This document shows, piece by piece, positions 15,501 to 24,046 of a DNA stretch of 64,000 nucleotides. Both the position numbers and the translations under genes were made by a program. Source of the stretch: Chitinophaga lutea (lineage in GTDB: Bacteria; Bacteroidota; Bacteroidia; Chitinophagales; Chitinophagaceae); assembly GCF_003813775.1 (NCBI RefSeq), contig NZ_RPDH01000002.1, forward strand, positions 1 through 64,000, read 5' to 3'. The notes under the pieces were generated by a model. The model was not told the DNA's origin, searched no databases, and saw nothing but the letters and a program-made list of their open reading frames with translations. Positions within the stretch are counted from its first letter, which is position 1. The number at the start of each line of letters is the position of its first letter.

Positions 15501-16751
15501 ATGCTTTCTACCCTTAAAATATTGTGGAGCAGTTTCAAAATGGCCCTGCAGGAGCTGCGGGTCAACAAACTCCGCACGTTTTTGTCGCTGCTGGGCATCA
15601 CCATCGGCATTTTCTGCATTATTGCCGTGCTGACGGTGACGGACAGTATGGAAAGCACTATCCGGAACGACCTGAAGTCGCTCGGCACCAACGTGGTATA
15701 CCTCCAGAAGTGGCCCTGGGACGGCGATGGCGAATGGTGGCGGTACATGAACCGCCCCGAGCCGGAATATTCCGAAATGAGATCGATCAAGGAAAAGGTG
15801 GCCACGGCCGATGCGGTGACTTACCTCTTTTCTTCCGGTGGCCGCAAAATCGAATTCGGCGCCGATTATATGGAGAACGTGGAGTTGCTGGCCGTGACGA
15901 TGGACCTTGACAAGATGCAGGCCGTGGACATCGCGGCCGGCCGTTATTTCAGTCCTTCCGAGCTCATGAACGGCAGTAATGTGATCGTGCTGGGGGCCAA
16001 TATCTGGGAAGGCCTCTTTTTCACGGCCGACGCGGCCGTGGGCAAGGTGGTCCGCTTTTCCAACCGCAATTGCAAAGTGGTGGGCGCCCTGAAAAAGAAA
16101 GGGGAAAGCATGATGGGCGGCGTTTTCGGGGATAATACGGTGATCATGCCGTACCTGTTCGCCCGGACCATTATCGACGAAAGGCGTTTCGCCGACCCGT
16201 TTTATATGATACGCGCGCGGCCTGATGTGGCCGTGGGTGAGCTGAAAGACGACCTCACCGGGGCGATGCGGGCCATTCACCGGCTGAAGCCCACGCAGGA
16301 CAACGACTTCGCCCTCAACGAAATCACCACCGTGCAGGGAGAGCTCGAGTCCGTATTCAGCGTGCTGAACATCGCCGGCTGGCTGATCGCGGGGTTTGCC
16401 CTCGTGGTGGGCGGTTTCGGCATCGCCAATATCATGTTCGTGACCGTAAAGGAAAGGACCAATATTATCGGCCTGAAAAAGGCCATCGGCGCCCGCCCGG
16501 GCATCATCCTGCTCGAATTCCTGCTCGAAGCCATCCTGCTCTGCCTGATCGGCGGAGGATTGGGGCTGCTGCTGGTATTTTCGGGCACCCTGATAGCCGG
16601 TAACATGTTCGACAGCTTCCAGATCGCCCTGTCTACCGGGAATATCGTGCTGGGCCTGTCCATCTCCGCGATCGTGGGCATCCTCGCCGGTTTCATCCCC
16701 GCATTCACCGCCAGCCGCCTCGACCCGGTGGTGGCCATCCGCAGCAATTAA
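15501..16751 (+). CDS. MacB/FtsX-type ABC transporter permease
   Basis: 416 aa. A first membrane helix (LRTFLSLLGITIGIFCIIAVLTV, in part, residues about 22-45) is followed by a roughly 230-residue MacB periplasmic core and three C-terminal helices (GWLIAGFALVVGGFGIANIMF, LLGLLLVFSG region and ISAIVGILAGFIPAF), with the ERTNIIGLKKAIGA coupling segment. Such permeases work with a MacB-type ATPase in lipoprotein or antimicrobial export. No ATPase gene is adjacent, so it must use one encoded elsewhere or be a lone subunit. It is divergent from prfC and ends about 105 bp before tsaD. Confidence 0.88.
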   Translation: MLSTLKILWSSFKMALQELRVNKLRTFLSLLGITIGIFCIIAVLTVTDSMESTIRNDLKSLGTNVVYLQKWPWDGDGEWWRYMNRPEPEYSEMRSIKEKVATADAVTYLFSSGGRKIEFGADYMENVELLAVTMDLDKMQAVDIAAGRYFSPSELMNGSNVIVLGANIWEGLFFTADAAVGKVVRFSNRNCKVVGALKKKGESMMGGVFGDNTVIMPYLFARTIIDERRFADPFYMIRARPDVAVGELKDDLTGAMRAIHRLKPTQDNDFALNEITTVQGELESVFSVLNIAGWLIAGFALVVGGFGIANIMFVTVKERTNIIGLKKAIGARPGIILLEFLLEAILLCLIGGGLGLLLVFSGTLIAGNMFDSFQIALSTGNIVLGLSISAIVGILAGFIPAFTASRLDPVVAIRSN

Positions 16752-16841
16752 CGGAAGTTGACCCGACAGGTAACCGGCGTTTCCGCCGGCCGGGCGACCT
16801 TTGCTTTCAAGGCATGGCCTCCCAAAAATCGAATAATGTGG

Positions 16842-16849
16842 TACCTTTG
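16842..16849 (+). promoter_or_regulatory. tsaD promoter -7 element
   Basis: TACCTTTG matches the Bacteroidota TAnnTTTG element and lies only 8 bp before the tsaD ATG, so the transcript would have a very short leader or none. A good -33 TTG is not visible. Confidence 0.5.
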
Positions 16850-16857
16850 CGCCTCGT

Positions 16858-17862
16858 ATGCCAGTCAACATATTAGCCATAGAATCTTCGTGCGACGAAA
16901 CGAGCGCTTCCGTGATCGCCGACGGGAAGGTGTTATCCAATATCATCGCCAACCAGACCGTGCATGAACAGTACGGCGGCGTGGTGCCCGAGCTGGCTTC
17001 GCGCGCGCACCAGGAGAACATCGTGCCCGTGGTGGACCTCGCGCTGAAAAAAGCCGGCATGCAGCCCGCAGATCTCAGCGCCGTAGCCTTTACACAGTCG
17101 CCCGGCCTCATCGGCTCCCTGCTGGTGGGCAGCTGTTTCGCCAAATCGATGGCGCTGGCGCTGGATGTGCCGCTGATCGGGGTGCATCACATGCAGGCGC
17201 ACGTGCTGGCTAATTTCATCGAAGAGCCGAAACCCGCTTTTCCATTTCTCTGCCTCACCGTATCCGGCGGCCACACCCAGATCGTGCATTGCGACGGCCC
17301 GCTCGACATGCGGATCATCGGCGAAACGCTCGACGACGCGGCGGGAGAGGCCTTCGATAAAAGCGCGAAACTGCTGGGGCTCCCGTATCCCGGCGGCCCG
17401 CTGATCGACAAGTATGCCCAGACCGGCAATCCCGCCCGGTTCAAATTCCCCGAACCGCAGATCCCCGGGCTCAACTTCAGTTTCTCCGGCCTGAAAACGG
17501 CCATTTTATATTTCCTGCAGGAAAACAAGGCGAAGAACCCCGGTTTCGTGGAAGAAAACCTCGCCGATATCTGCGCCTCCATCCAGCATAGAATCATTAC
17601 CATCCTGATGAACAAGCTGGTGAAAGCCGCCGCCGAAACCGGCGTAACGGAGATCGGCATCGCCGGCGGGGTAAGCGCCAATTCCGGTTTGCGCAAGGCG
17701 CTGGCCGAATACGGCGAAAAACACGGCTGGAAAACGTACATCCCGAAATTCGAATATTGCACGGACAATGCGGCCATGATCGCCATTTCCGCGCATTACA
17801 AATACCTGGCCGGCCGCTTCACCCCGATGGATGCGGTGCCCAGCGCCAGGGCGGTGTTTTGA
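16858..17862 (+). CDS. tsaD: tRNA N6-adenosine threonylcarbamoyltransferase
   Basis: 334 aa, normal length. TsaD, with TsaB and TsaE, places threonylcarbamoyl on A37 of tRNAs that read ANN codons. It starts with MPVNILAIESSCDET, the ATP-binding ASKHA fold signature, and has the metal-binding histidines in GVHHMQAH at residues 111 and 115, as in E. coli TsaD. The SGGHTQ motif, the GEAFDKSAKLLGLPYPGGP segment and IAGGVSANSGLR are all present. The gene ends 1 bp before the next start, so it is probably co-transcribed with the tRNA methyltransferase gene that follows. Confidence 0.97.
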   Translation: MPVNILAIESSCDETSASVIADGKVLSNIIANQTVHEQYGGVVPELASRAHQENIVPVVDLALKKAGMQPADLSAVAFTQSPGLIGSLLVGSCFAKSMALALDVPLIGVHHMQAHVLANFIEEPKPAFPFLCLTVSGGHTQIVHCDGPLDMRIIGETLDDAAGEAFDKSAKLLGLPYPGGPLIDKYAQTGNPARFKFPEPQIPGLNFSFSGLKTAILYFLQENKAKNPGFVEENLADICASIQHRIITILMNKLVKAAAETGVTEIGIAGGVSANSGLRKALAEYGEKHGWKTYIPKFEYCTDNAAMIAISAHYKYLAGRFTPMDAVPSARAVF

Positions 17863-17863
17863 T

Positions 17864-18583
17864 ATGGGGAATCAATATTTTCAATTCAAACAGTTCACGG
17901 TGCAGCAGGCGGGGAGCGCCATGAAAGTCTGTACGGACGCCTGCATCCAGGGGGCGTTCACGGCGGCGTATATACGCGAACAGCTGCCGGGCGCAAGTCC
18001 CGTGCTCGACATCGGCGCCGGTACCGGCCTGTTAAGCCTTATGCTGGCCCAATCCGGCAACGGCACGATAGACGCCGTAGAGCTGGATGCCGCGGCGGCG
18101 CAGCAGGCGGCTGAAAACTTCGCCGCGTCGCCCTGGAGCGAACGCCTCCGCGTATTTCACACGGACATTGCCCATTTCAACCCGGCGCAACGGTACCCCT
18201 TCATCATCACCAATCCCCCTTTTTTCGACAACGACCTGCAAGGCCCGCACCAGCGGCGCACGGCGGCGATGCATACCGTTACGCTGGGGTATGAGGCATT
18301 GCTTGAAGCCATCATCAGGCTATTGGCGCCCGGCGGTTCCTTTTCGATCCTGTTGCCCCGCGGGGGATTCGACCGCTTCCGGCGGATGGCGGAAAATGAA
18401 GGATTTGTATTGCGGAAATTGCTGGAGGTACGGCAAACGACCGGCCACAGCCCCTTCCGGAGCATCGGCATATTCGGCCCTGCTGCGGAGCCGCAGCGCG
18501 AAGAGCTGGTGATTTACAATGAGCAAAGGCAGTACACCCCGGCCTTTGTTACGCTGCTGAAGGATTATTACCTGTACCTGTAG
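17864..18583 (+). CDS. trmN6: tRNA1(Val) (adenine37-N6)-methyltransferase (TrmN6/YfiC type)
   Basis: 239 aa from the ATG at 17864, one base after the tsaD stop. It has the family opening FQFKQFTVQQ with a methyltransferase fold: motif I VLDIGAGTGLLSLMLAQ (residues 47-63), an acidic motif II (AVELD, 71-75) and the adenine N6 catalytic motif NPPF (117-120). The enzyme makes m6A37 in tRNA-Val. The pairing with tsaD makes a small tRNA-modification operon in which both genes act on position 37. Its last 12 codons are duplicated downstream. A related SAM enzyme such as PrmC is less likely because of the FxFKQF start. Confidence 0.88.
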   Translation: MGNQYFQFKQFTVQQAGSAMKVCTDACIQGAFTAAYIREQLPGASPVLDIGAGTGLLSLMLAQSGNGTIDAVELDAAAAQQAAENFAASPWSERLRVFHTDIAHFNPAQRYPFIITNPPFFDNDLQGPHQRRTAAMHTVTLGYEALLEAIIRLLAPGGSFSILLPRGGFDRFRRMAENEGFVLRKLLEVRQTTGHSPFRSIGIFGPAAEPQREELVIYNEQRQYTPAFVTLLKDYYLYL

Positions 18584-18712
18584 CATAATCGGTCAGGTAG
18601 GCATACCGCCTGGTAAGGCGATCGGCGTCGTTACGCTGCTGAAGGATTATTACCTGTAGCATAATCGGTCAGGTAGGCATACCGCTTCGTAAGACCGTTG
18701 GCATCCGCGATG
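18549..18712. repeat. 82-bp tandem duplication spanning two convergent gene ends
   Basis: The word ttacgctgctgaaggattat begins at 18549 and again at 18631, 82 bp apart; both copies continue through tacctgtagcataatcggt and then caggtaggcataccgc. Copy 1 has a 6-bp extra ctgtac. Copy 1 carries the last codons and stop of the plus-strand methyltransferase. Copy 2 carries the last codons and stop of the minus-strand dehydrogenase. The tail of each gene is therefore also present as a second copy beyond its stop. Confidence 0.9.
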
Positions 18713-19860
18713 GTCGCTTTTTCGATCATGTCGCTCCGGCCTTTCATCAATTCATCGAACACATATTTCATCAGGTGATCGCCGAAGAACTGCGAAGCGT
18801 CGCGCGGCAGTTCGTTAGGGAGGTTGCCCACGCACATCATGGTCACGCCGTCTTCATCGTAAGGCCCGGTTTTCTCCCGTGTGTAGCGGTTTACGCCGTA
18901 GGAGGGGTTTTCGATGGTGGCATCGCCCAGGTTGCAGGGAATGGAGCCGTTTTTATCGTCGGTGATGTCCGCGATCACTTTGATGCGGAAATTGTCTTTG
19001 GTGAGGTCGTCCCAGCTGAAGAGGCGCTCGATGTTCTTATCCCAGTAGATGCCGTTGAGGAGGATGTCGCTGCACGTCACGTACGGCAGGAATTTACAGT
19101 CGTACGCGCCGGGGTTGGCATGGAAGTCTTCCCGGCTGTAGGTTTTATCCGTTTTGCGGAGATACAGCTCGCCTGCCTTCAGCTGTGTATAGACCGGGTA
19201 GGCGTATTCGTTGATGAGGAATTCCTCCGGCGGGATGTATTTGATGCCCAGCAGGCCCATTACTTCCAGGATGCCCGCCGTTACGCGGCCGGAGCCTGTG
19301 GCGACGATTTTCAGCGGGGGGAGCTTGACGCCGAAGTAGTGGGTGATGAGCTCCTGGAAGTCGTGGCACTCGTGCACCCTTTTGAAATCAAACGTGCCGG
19401 TGCGGCGCCCGTATTCGAGCAGCCCGTTGTGCGCGCCCACGACGCCCGCGAAGAAGCCGAAGCCCAGGATGCGCTGGCCGTCTTCATGCACGAGGCATTC
19501 ATAGTCGATGAGCGTGATTTTTTTCTCCAGTATATCGTGCAGCATGGCCTGGTTCTGCGGCTGCTGCTTTTTGGTGTGCGAAAAGAAAAGGTAGGTTTTG
19601 CCCGGCAGCAGTTTTTCCACCGGCACTTCTTTAATCCCGAGGAGGATGTTGCAATGGGACAGGTCTTCACTCATCCGGATGCCGGCCGCGCGGTATTCCT
19701 CGTCCTTAAAACAGCGGTGGGGAGAGGGTTGTACGGTGATCAGCACATGCGGGTAATGCGTCATGATCCACTGGCACTGCATGGGGGTGAAAGCGACGCG
19801 GTTGTCCTGCGGTATTTTTTCCTCCCTGATGAGCCCGATCTGTACTACGTGGTTTGCCAT
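18631..19860 (-). CDS. Saccharopine dehydrogenase-like / alanine dehydrogenase N-terminal domain protein
   Basis: 409 aa from the ATG at 19858-19860 (MANHVVQIGLIREEK); the frame is open 27 codons further up but that part reads as intergenic. The AlaDH/PNT N-terminal fold is clear: IGLIREEKIPQDNRVAFTP at residues 7-25, then ILLGIKEVP and TYLFFSHTKKQQPQN, which is specific to the lysine-forming saccharopine dehydrogenase (Lys1-like) branch, and GFGFFAGVVGAHNGL. A glycine-rich nucleotide site ATGSGRVTAG follows. The substrate is uncertain; an NAD(P)-linked amino-acid dehydrogenase is the safe call. It is convergent with trmN6 and divergent from the HscB-like gene. Confidence 0.82.
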   Translation of the reverse strand: MANHVVQIGLIREEKIPQDNRVAFTPMQCQWIMTHYPHVLITVQPSPHRCFKDEEYRAAGIRMSEDLSHCNILLGIKEVPVEKLLPGKTYLFFSHTKKQQPQNQAMLHDILEKKITLIDYECLVHEDGQRILGFGFFAGVVGAHNGLLEYGRRTGTFDFKRVHECHDFQELITHYFGVKLPPLKIVATGSGRVTAGILEVMGLLGIKYIPPEEFLINEYAYPVYTQLKAGELYLRKTDKTYSREDFHANPGAYDCKFLPYVTCSDILLNGIYWDKNIERLFSWDDLTKDNFRIKVIADITDDKNGSIPCNLGDATIENPSYGVNRYTREKTGPYDEDGVTMMCVGNLPNELPRDASQFFGDHLMKYVFDELMKGRSDMIEKATIADANGLTKRYAYLTDYATGNNPSAA

Positions 19861-19939
19861 GAGATTGTTTAGGGTATTTGAAACGAATGCATGCAACATT
19901 ACTGTAAATTTGCATTTTAGCAAAATCAGGATAGTGGCC

Positions 19940-20392
19940 ATGAATTACTTTGAAATGTTTAATATACCGGTGTCGCTGGAGGTGCATGAAGGCCTGCTGC
20001 AGCAGCGGTACCTGGGCATGCCGGGCACGGACGAAAACAGGGAGGCGTACCTGACGCTGGTGGATCCCTGCCGGCTGCTGCCGTATGTGCTCGAACTGAA
20101 GGGCGTGCTGCGGCCCGGCGAAAAGATGCAGCTGCCGCATATGTTCATGATGGAAATGATGCCGCTGGGAGAGCAGCTGTTTGCCCTGGAGGCGGCGCCG
20201 GAGGGGGAGGTACTGAAATTCAGGCGGCAGATGGAGAAACTGCTGGCCCGGATGTGGGCCGAAGTGGAGCCCATCGGGGAGCTGACCCCCGAAAAACTGC
20301 AGGAGCTCAAAGAACTGCATTTCAAGCAAAAATATTTGTTGCGGATGTTGGAGAGAATCTCTACATTTGCATCCCGCGATCAGGTTTTATGA
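19940..20392 (+). CDS. HscB-like protein lacking the HPD motif
   Basis: 150 aa; HscB, the J-protein co-chaperone of HscA in iron-sulphur cluster assembly, is usually about 170. MNYFEMFNIPVS matches the N-terminal J-domain helix (MNYFxLFxLPVS) and QQRYLGM the start of helix II, but HPD and the surrounding roughly 25 residues are missing; the sequence jumps to AYLTLVDPCRLLPYVLELKG. The C-terminal HscB domain is intact: MFMMEMMPLGEQL (about 69-81) and the last helices to LRMLERIS. Without HPD it should not stimulate an Hsp70 ATPase. A TAAATTTG -7-like element lies 27 bp before the ATG. The tRNA-Leu gene follows 8 bp later. Confidence 0.7.
   Translation: MNYFEMFNIPVSLEVHEGLLQQRYLGMPGTDENREAYLTLVDPCRLLPYVLELKGVLRPGEKMQLPHMFMMEMMPLGEQLFALEAAPEGEVLKFRRQMEKLLARMWAEVEPIGELTPEKLQELKELHFKQKYLLRMLERISTFASRDQVL
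20339..20369 (+). promoter_or_regulatory. tRNA-Leu promoter inside the HscB-like gene
   Basis: TTG at 20339-20341 and TACATTTG at 20362-20369 are separated by 20 bp, a full match to the Bacteroidota -33/-7 pattern. It lies 31 bp upstream of the tRNA and inside the last codons of the preceding gene. Confidence 0.65.
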
Positions 20393-20400
20393 CCTGGTTT

Positions 20401-20484
20401 GCCCAGATGGCGGAACTGGTAGACGCGCTAGACTCAAAATCTTGTTTCGGCAACGGAGTGCAGGTTCGATTCCTGTTCTGGGCA
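20401..20484 (+). tRNA. tRNA-Leu (anticodon CAA)
   Basis: An 84-nt class II tRNA. The acceptor stem GCCCAGA (20401-20407) pairs with TCTGGGC (20477-20483), and the discriminator base is A. The anticodon loop CTCAAAA gives CAA at 20435-20437, reading UUG. A long variable arm (ttgtttcggcaacgga region) and a standard T loop, GGTTCGATTCC, are present. CCA is not encoded. It marks the left border of the AT-rich block. Confidence 0.95.
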
Positions 20485-20506
20485 CACCTGAAAATCAGGA
20501 AATTTT

Positions 20507-20541
20507 AAAGGCCATCATTTTGATGGCCTTTTTGTTTTTTT
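20507..20541 (+). terminator. Terminator after tRNA-Leu
   Basis: The 11-bp stem AAAGGCCATCA and TGATGGCCTTT with loop TTT is followed by ttgttttttt. A small hairpin, CCTGAAAATCAGG, precedes it at 20487-20499. Confidence 0.9.
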
Positions 20542-20827
20542 AGAAGTTTGCCGGCAACTACCGGGTTGTAAAATTTTTGCGGCAATAAGGACACAAATGA
20601 TAATTGTATTGCCGGTTTGGGCACGCAATGAGCACGCTATTTGGGAAGCAGTAAATAATTATAAATAATTGATTACATTAGCGCCAAGTTTTTTACCCGA
20701 GTCCCTTTCGTCTATGAAAAGAATTGTTTTTACCCGCTCTCAGAGAAAAACAGCTGGACGATATACCGCCAGCTGCCTGATATTTCAGCCCGACTGTCGG
20801 AACAAATCGGAACTATTACAACTTATA
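20542..20827. other. Intergenic DNA at the left edge of the AT-rich block
   Basis: No supported gene. One plus-strand frame (about 20675-20890, without a start codon) reads as protein-like (SEKNSWTIYRQLPDISARL and on) but overlaps the 3' end of the SDR gene in antisense. It may be the tail of a deleted gene at the border of an insertion. Confidence 0.3.
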
Positions 20828-21619
20828 TTAGCTTTTTGCAGTCCAAGCTTCCACTTGAAGCTGCTTCACGAAATCTTCAGTTTCTTTTGGATGAACATTT
20901 CTAAAGTTTGAGTTGTCATCTAAAATTACTTCCACCATACGGTCAGCCATTGATTGAGGATCTAATTGACTTGCTAAAGATTCTGCTGCACCATCAAATG
21001 CGGATAGTGGGGTAAAATTAGCTTCAGGGTTATACCAACGGAAAATCGAATCAACGCCACGGTCATTAAATCCTGTACCAAAAACACCTGGGTTACACGT
21101 TGCAATTTTAATATTGAATTGTGCCAGTTCTGTCTTTAAACCTTCTGCTATCGCTCCCATAGCATGCTTAGATGAACAGTATGCTGCAACGTACGGTACT
21201 GTCCATAGTTCACCCATTGAAGTAGTAAATACAATCTTTGCAGCTTTCTTCTGTTCTACCCATTTTTTAATAAAGCCCTGAGCAACCTGAAGACCTCCGA
21301 AAACATTAACATCAAACATGTCTCGGATCAAATCAATTGGTTGTTCTGCTATTGGTCCTCCCTGCATAATACCTGCATTACTTACCAAGATATCTATATC
21401 ATATCTCTGATGAATATAGTCCAGATCGCGCGCATCAGTTACATCCAGTTTATCAACAATAAGATCAAGACCTTGTTCACCTGCCTCTCTTTTAAGGTCA
21501 CTTACCTGTGGATAAACCTGCGCTGTTGCAATTACCGTATGTCCTTTTTTTGCCAGATCAAAAGCTACAAGTTTACCAAACCCACTTGCTGCGCCTGTAA
21601 TTAAAATAGTTTTGCTCAT
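20828..21619 (-). CDS. SDR-family NAD(P)-dependent oxidoreductase
   Basis: 263 aa, classical short-chain dehydrogenase length. It has the cofactor motif TGAASGFG (residues 9-16), NAG at 81-83, catalytic Ser134 in TTSMGEL and the YxxxK pair Tyr147/Lys151 in AAYCSSKHA. It reduces or oxidises a carbonyl or alcohol with NAD(P); the substrate is unknown. Codon use is AT-rich compared with the surrounding chromosome, as in the next four genes, which suggests transfer from a lower-GC Bacteroidota. It lies 260 bp downstream of the regulator operon on the same strand and could be its target. Confidence 0.92.
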   Translation of the reverse strand: MSKTILITGAASGFGKLVAFDLAKKGHTVIATAQVYPQVSDLKREAGEQGLDLIVDKLDVTDARDLDYIHQRYDIDILVSNAGIMQGGPIAEQPIDLIRDMFDVNVFGGLQVAQGFIKKWVEQKKAAKIVFTTSMGELWTVPYVAAYCSSKHAMGAIAEGLKTELAQFNIKIATCNPGVFGTGFNDRGVDSIFRWYNPEANFTPLSAFDGAAESLASQLDPQSMADRMVEVILDDNSNFRNVHPKETEDFVKQLQVEAWTAKS

Positions 21620-21880
21620 TTCTATATTATTTAAATGTGATAAATTGTCTATATGTAAAGGTCGAAATTTCGAATGGCAACCAATATCACTATAAAGCTC
21701 ATTTTTGTATTACCAGATAGTCCTCTTTAAATTTTGTATTTTAATGCTAAAATTTGCAACCGGGAGCTGCAAACATCTGGAAGTTGATTCAAGGGGGTAC
21801 TTCTTATTTATGAAACTATTTAACCTACTTTAAAAATGTAAAGTATCTAACATCCTTCATTTATAGGTCAAATATTCAAA

Positions 21881-22393
21881 TTACTGTTGCATAGTATGCT
21901 CGAGGCCATCTAACAAATGGATATTCCTGTTATGCAAGAATGTATCGACAACCAACAGTCCCATACATAAGACCGCAAATCCAAGACTGATTCCTTTGTA
22001 ATATTCTTTTAGAAAAAACAAAGATGACAAGGCGAAAATTGCTCCGAGAACAACCCATGTTAATCTCAATATTTTATAAATATTGTTGTCTTTCTGAACT
22101 TTCTTGTATTCTACCTTAAACACCTGCGCCGGATGCTTTTTTATCTGCTCCTGCAATTTTTGAACATCAGTACCTCTTACCGAAAGAAGATACGTACCAT
22201 AACATAAGTTGACTGCAAGGAGAAATGAGATCGGAATAGCCATCCCTTGTCCAAGGCTCATCTCACTACTTTTGAAAAGCAGCGCTACAACGGGAATAAA
22301 CAGTACAGCTGTCATGATCATCCATTTACCCTGTTCAATTTCGCCTCTTGTCCATAATTGAAAATGCTGAATCAGTTCTGTTTTTTCCATCAA
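21881..22393 (-). CDS. Four-helix membrane protein, function unknown
   Basis: 170 aa. After a soluble start (MEKTELIQHFQLWTRGEIEQGKW) come two membrane helices (MIMTAVLFIPVVALLF and GMAIPISFLLAVNLCYGTYLL), a charged cytosolic segment of about 35 residues (KLQEQIKKHPAQVFKVEYKKVQKD), and two more helices ending near residue 154. I do not recognise a named family. It is the last gene of a three-gene minus-strand unit: the AraC regulator gene ends 15 bp upstream. The AT-rich base use matches the block. Confidence 0.75.
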   Translation of the reverse strand: MMEKTELIQHFQLWTRGEIEQGKWMIMTAVLFIPVVALLFKSSEMSLGQGMAIPISFLLAVNLCYGTYLLSVRGTDVQKLQEQIKKHPAQVFKVEYKKVQKDNNIYKILRLTWVVLGAIFALSSLFFLKEYYKGISLGFAVLCMGLLVVDTFLHNRNIHLLDGLEHTMQQ

Positions 22394-22408
22394 TGTTAAT
22401 ATGATTAT

Positions 22409-23215
22409 TTAAGCAATTTCAGAAGTTGTAGTTCCGTATTTCAGCTTGAACGAAGAGTAGAAGTGAGATAGATTTTCAAATCCCAGATCAAGGTAAAAAT
22501 GGGTCGGCTTCTGCTTCTTATATTTAATGAGATGGTATGCTTCCTCTAAACGCTTATCTTTGATCCATTGTTTTGGCGGACAATTGAATACTTTTGCAAA
22601 GTCACGTTTAAAGGCAGAAATACTCCTTCCTGTTAGCTTGGCAAAAGTTTCCAGAGGAACATTGAACATATAGTTATTTGTCATAAATTCCTCCAGATCA
22701 ATTGCATGAGGCTTTGAAAAATCAAAAAGAATATATTTAAAGTCTGGATTACTGTCCAAAAGCAACTCGATGGCTTCCCTGATCTTTAAATCGGCCAATT
22801 TAGGTGTAGCCTGCTTGGTTTTATTGATATACGGAGCCAGTGACAGAAAGTAACTATGTAAAAATTCGTTGGGTTCAAAAAACAATTTCTGGTTTCCATT
22901 ATAACGCTCCTTAACTGCAATCTTATTTTCTAAGGCATACTGCTGTAAAGTTGTTTTATCCAATGTAATTGCAATAAATTTATAGTTCCCTGATTTTGAA
23001 GGGTATTTAATAGTACGGATCAACTGGTTTTTCCTAACCAGCACCACAGTATTTTCCTTGATGATTATTGAGCCCTGTTCATGGAAGGCCTGCGTCTCAC
23101 CGGCCAATTGAAATCCCAAAAAATGATCAGGATAGAATTCTTCTGTTCCGCGCTGTGTCTCATAAATGCATGAATACACCAGCTTGTCAAAAATCATTTC
23201 TCGTGAAGATTCCAT
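22409..23215 (-). CDS. AraC-family transcriptional regulator
   Basis: 268 aa. The N-terminal part (residues 1-150) is an effector or cupin-like domain of the ExsA/YqhC-type (GSIIIKENTVVLVRKNQLIRTIKY, in part). The C-terminal part is a two-helix-turn-helix AraC domain: PLETFAKLTGRSISAFKRDFAKVFNCPPKQWIKDKRL and then FYLDLGFENLSHFYSSFKLKYGT, read in pieces. It probably controls its own operon (GlcG/HbpS-like protein and membrane protein) and perhaps the SDR gene. It starts 15 bp after the GlcG-like gene's stop. The inducer is unknown. Confidence 0.92.
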   Translation of the reverse strand: MESSREMIFDKLVYSCIYETQRGTEEFYPDHFLGFQLAGETQAFHEQGSIIIKENTVVLVRKNQLIRTIKYPSKSGNYKFIAITLDKTTLQQYALENKIAVKERYNGNQKLFFEPNEFLHSYFLSLAPYINKTKQATPKLADLKIREAIELLLDSNPDFKYILFDFSKPHAIDLEEFMTNNYMFNVPLETFAKLTGRSISAFKRDFAKVFNCPPKQWIKDKRLEEAYHLIKYKKQKPTHFYLDLGFENLSHFYSSFKLKYGTTTSEIA

Positions 23216-23230
23216 AACAAAATTTTTTAG

Positions 23231-23632
23231 TTACATCATTGCAGAAGCTCCGGAACTTGCAATTTCTTTATCCTGATCTGCCGTTCCACCTGAGCATCCT
23301 ATGGCACCGATAACAACGCCATCCTTATTTTTTATCACAACACCACCTGCAATTGTCAAAAGCCCGCCATTGGAATTAATCATCCCATATGAGTGAAGTT
23401 CTGCTCCTGCAATAATGGTTCCCATAACATCGCTGTCCACTCCAAACATTACAGCTGTCCTTGCCTTTTTTATCGCGAAATCGACAACTCCATAAACACT
23501 GTCCAGTCTTGCAAAAGCGACCAGATGGCCTCCTGTGTCCACAACTGCAATACTTACAGGTAAGTTTAAGCTTTTTGCTTTCTCAATTGCAGGATTTAAT
23601 ATCAAATTTGATTGTTCGTAACTGATATTCAT
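23231..23632 (-). CDS. GlcG/HbpS-family heme- or corrinoid-binding protein
   Basis: 133 aa, a single GlcG/HbpS domain (DUF336). Typical features: IEKAKSLNLPVSIAVVDTGGHLVAFARLDS early, KARTAVMFG in the middle and GGLLTIAGGVVIKNKDGVVIGAIGCSGG near the end, followed by D-x-E and an alanine-rich tail. No signal peptide is present, so it should be cytosolic. Family members bind heme or cobalamin or act as sensors next to redox enzymes; no direct function can be assigned here. It is the first gene of the three-gene unit. Confidence 0.88.
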   Translation of the reverse strand: MNISYEQSNLILNPAIEKAKSLNLPVSIAVVDTGGHLVAFARLDSVYGVVDFAIKKARTAVMFGVDSDVMGTIIAGAELHSYGMINSNGGLLTIAGGVVIKNKDGVVIGAIGCSGGTADQDKEIASSGASAMM

Positions 23633-24046
23633 TTTATATTTTATTTTCCTGAATTATTCTCTCTTATTAAGCTTGTACAACGCCACATTTTTTCCAAATA
23701 TGTCTTCTAAAGTAAACAGCCCCTACCTAATTCATCATGATGTGCTTTCCCTTTTCTAATGTTTCAGCCGAAACGGCGTGCGTTTAAAATTGCCAGGGAA
23801 TTGTTTATTTTAAGAAGCCCGAATTTCCACTTCAATTCTGTTCCATCCTAATTATAATGTAAATGTACAACAATCAGAAAGGGGATTGTAGTTGTATTCG
23901 GTTCAATTTTATATTTCCAAAAAGCCCAATCTTTTTGTAAAGACATAACCAGATCAACGTAAAATTCCTTATTAAATATATTTGCTAAATGGGCCTGTTA
24001 TCTTTAATCTTCAATTCTGATTAAGGGCGAAAAGAATTTCCGGTGA
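23633..24046. other. AT-rich intergenic DNA between divergent genes
   Basis: About 410 bp with no supported gene. It must hold the promoter for the GlcG-AraC operon. An imperfect inverted repeat with TACAAC arms (about 23866-23896) could be an operator. Nothing coding is seen until about 24047. Confidence 0.4.

Noticed and set aside
15399..17144. 581-codon minus-strand frame opposite the MacB-like permease and the start of tsaD
   Set aside because: Antisense to two recognised genes; the composition is typical of a shadow frame in GC-rich coding DNA.
18775..19872. 365-codon plus-strand frame opposite the dehydrogenase
   Set aside because: Antisense shadow; the minus-strand protein has clear family motifs.
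20669..20911. 80-codon plus-strand frame beside tRNA-Leu as a gene
   Set aside because: Its second half is antisense to the SDR gene, and the peptide has no recognisable domain.
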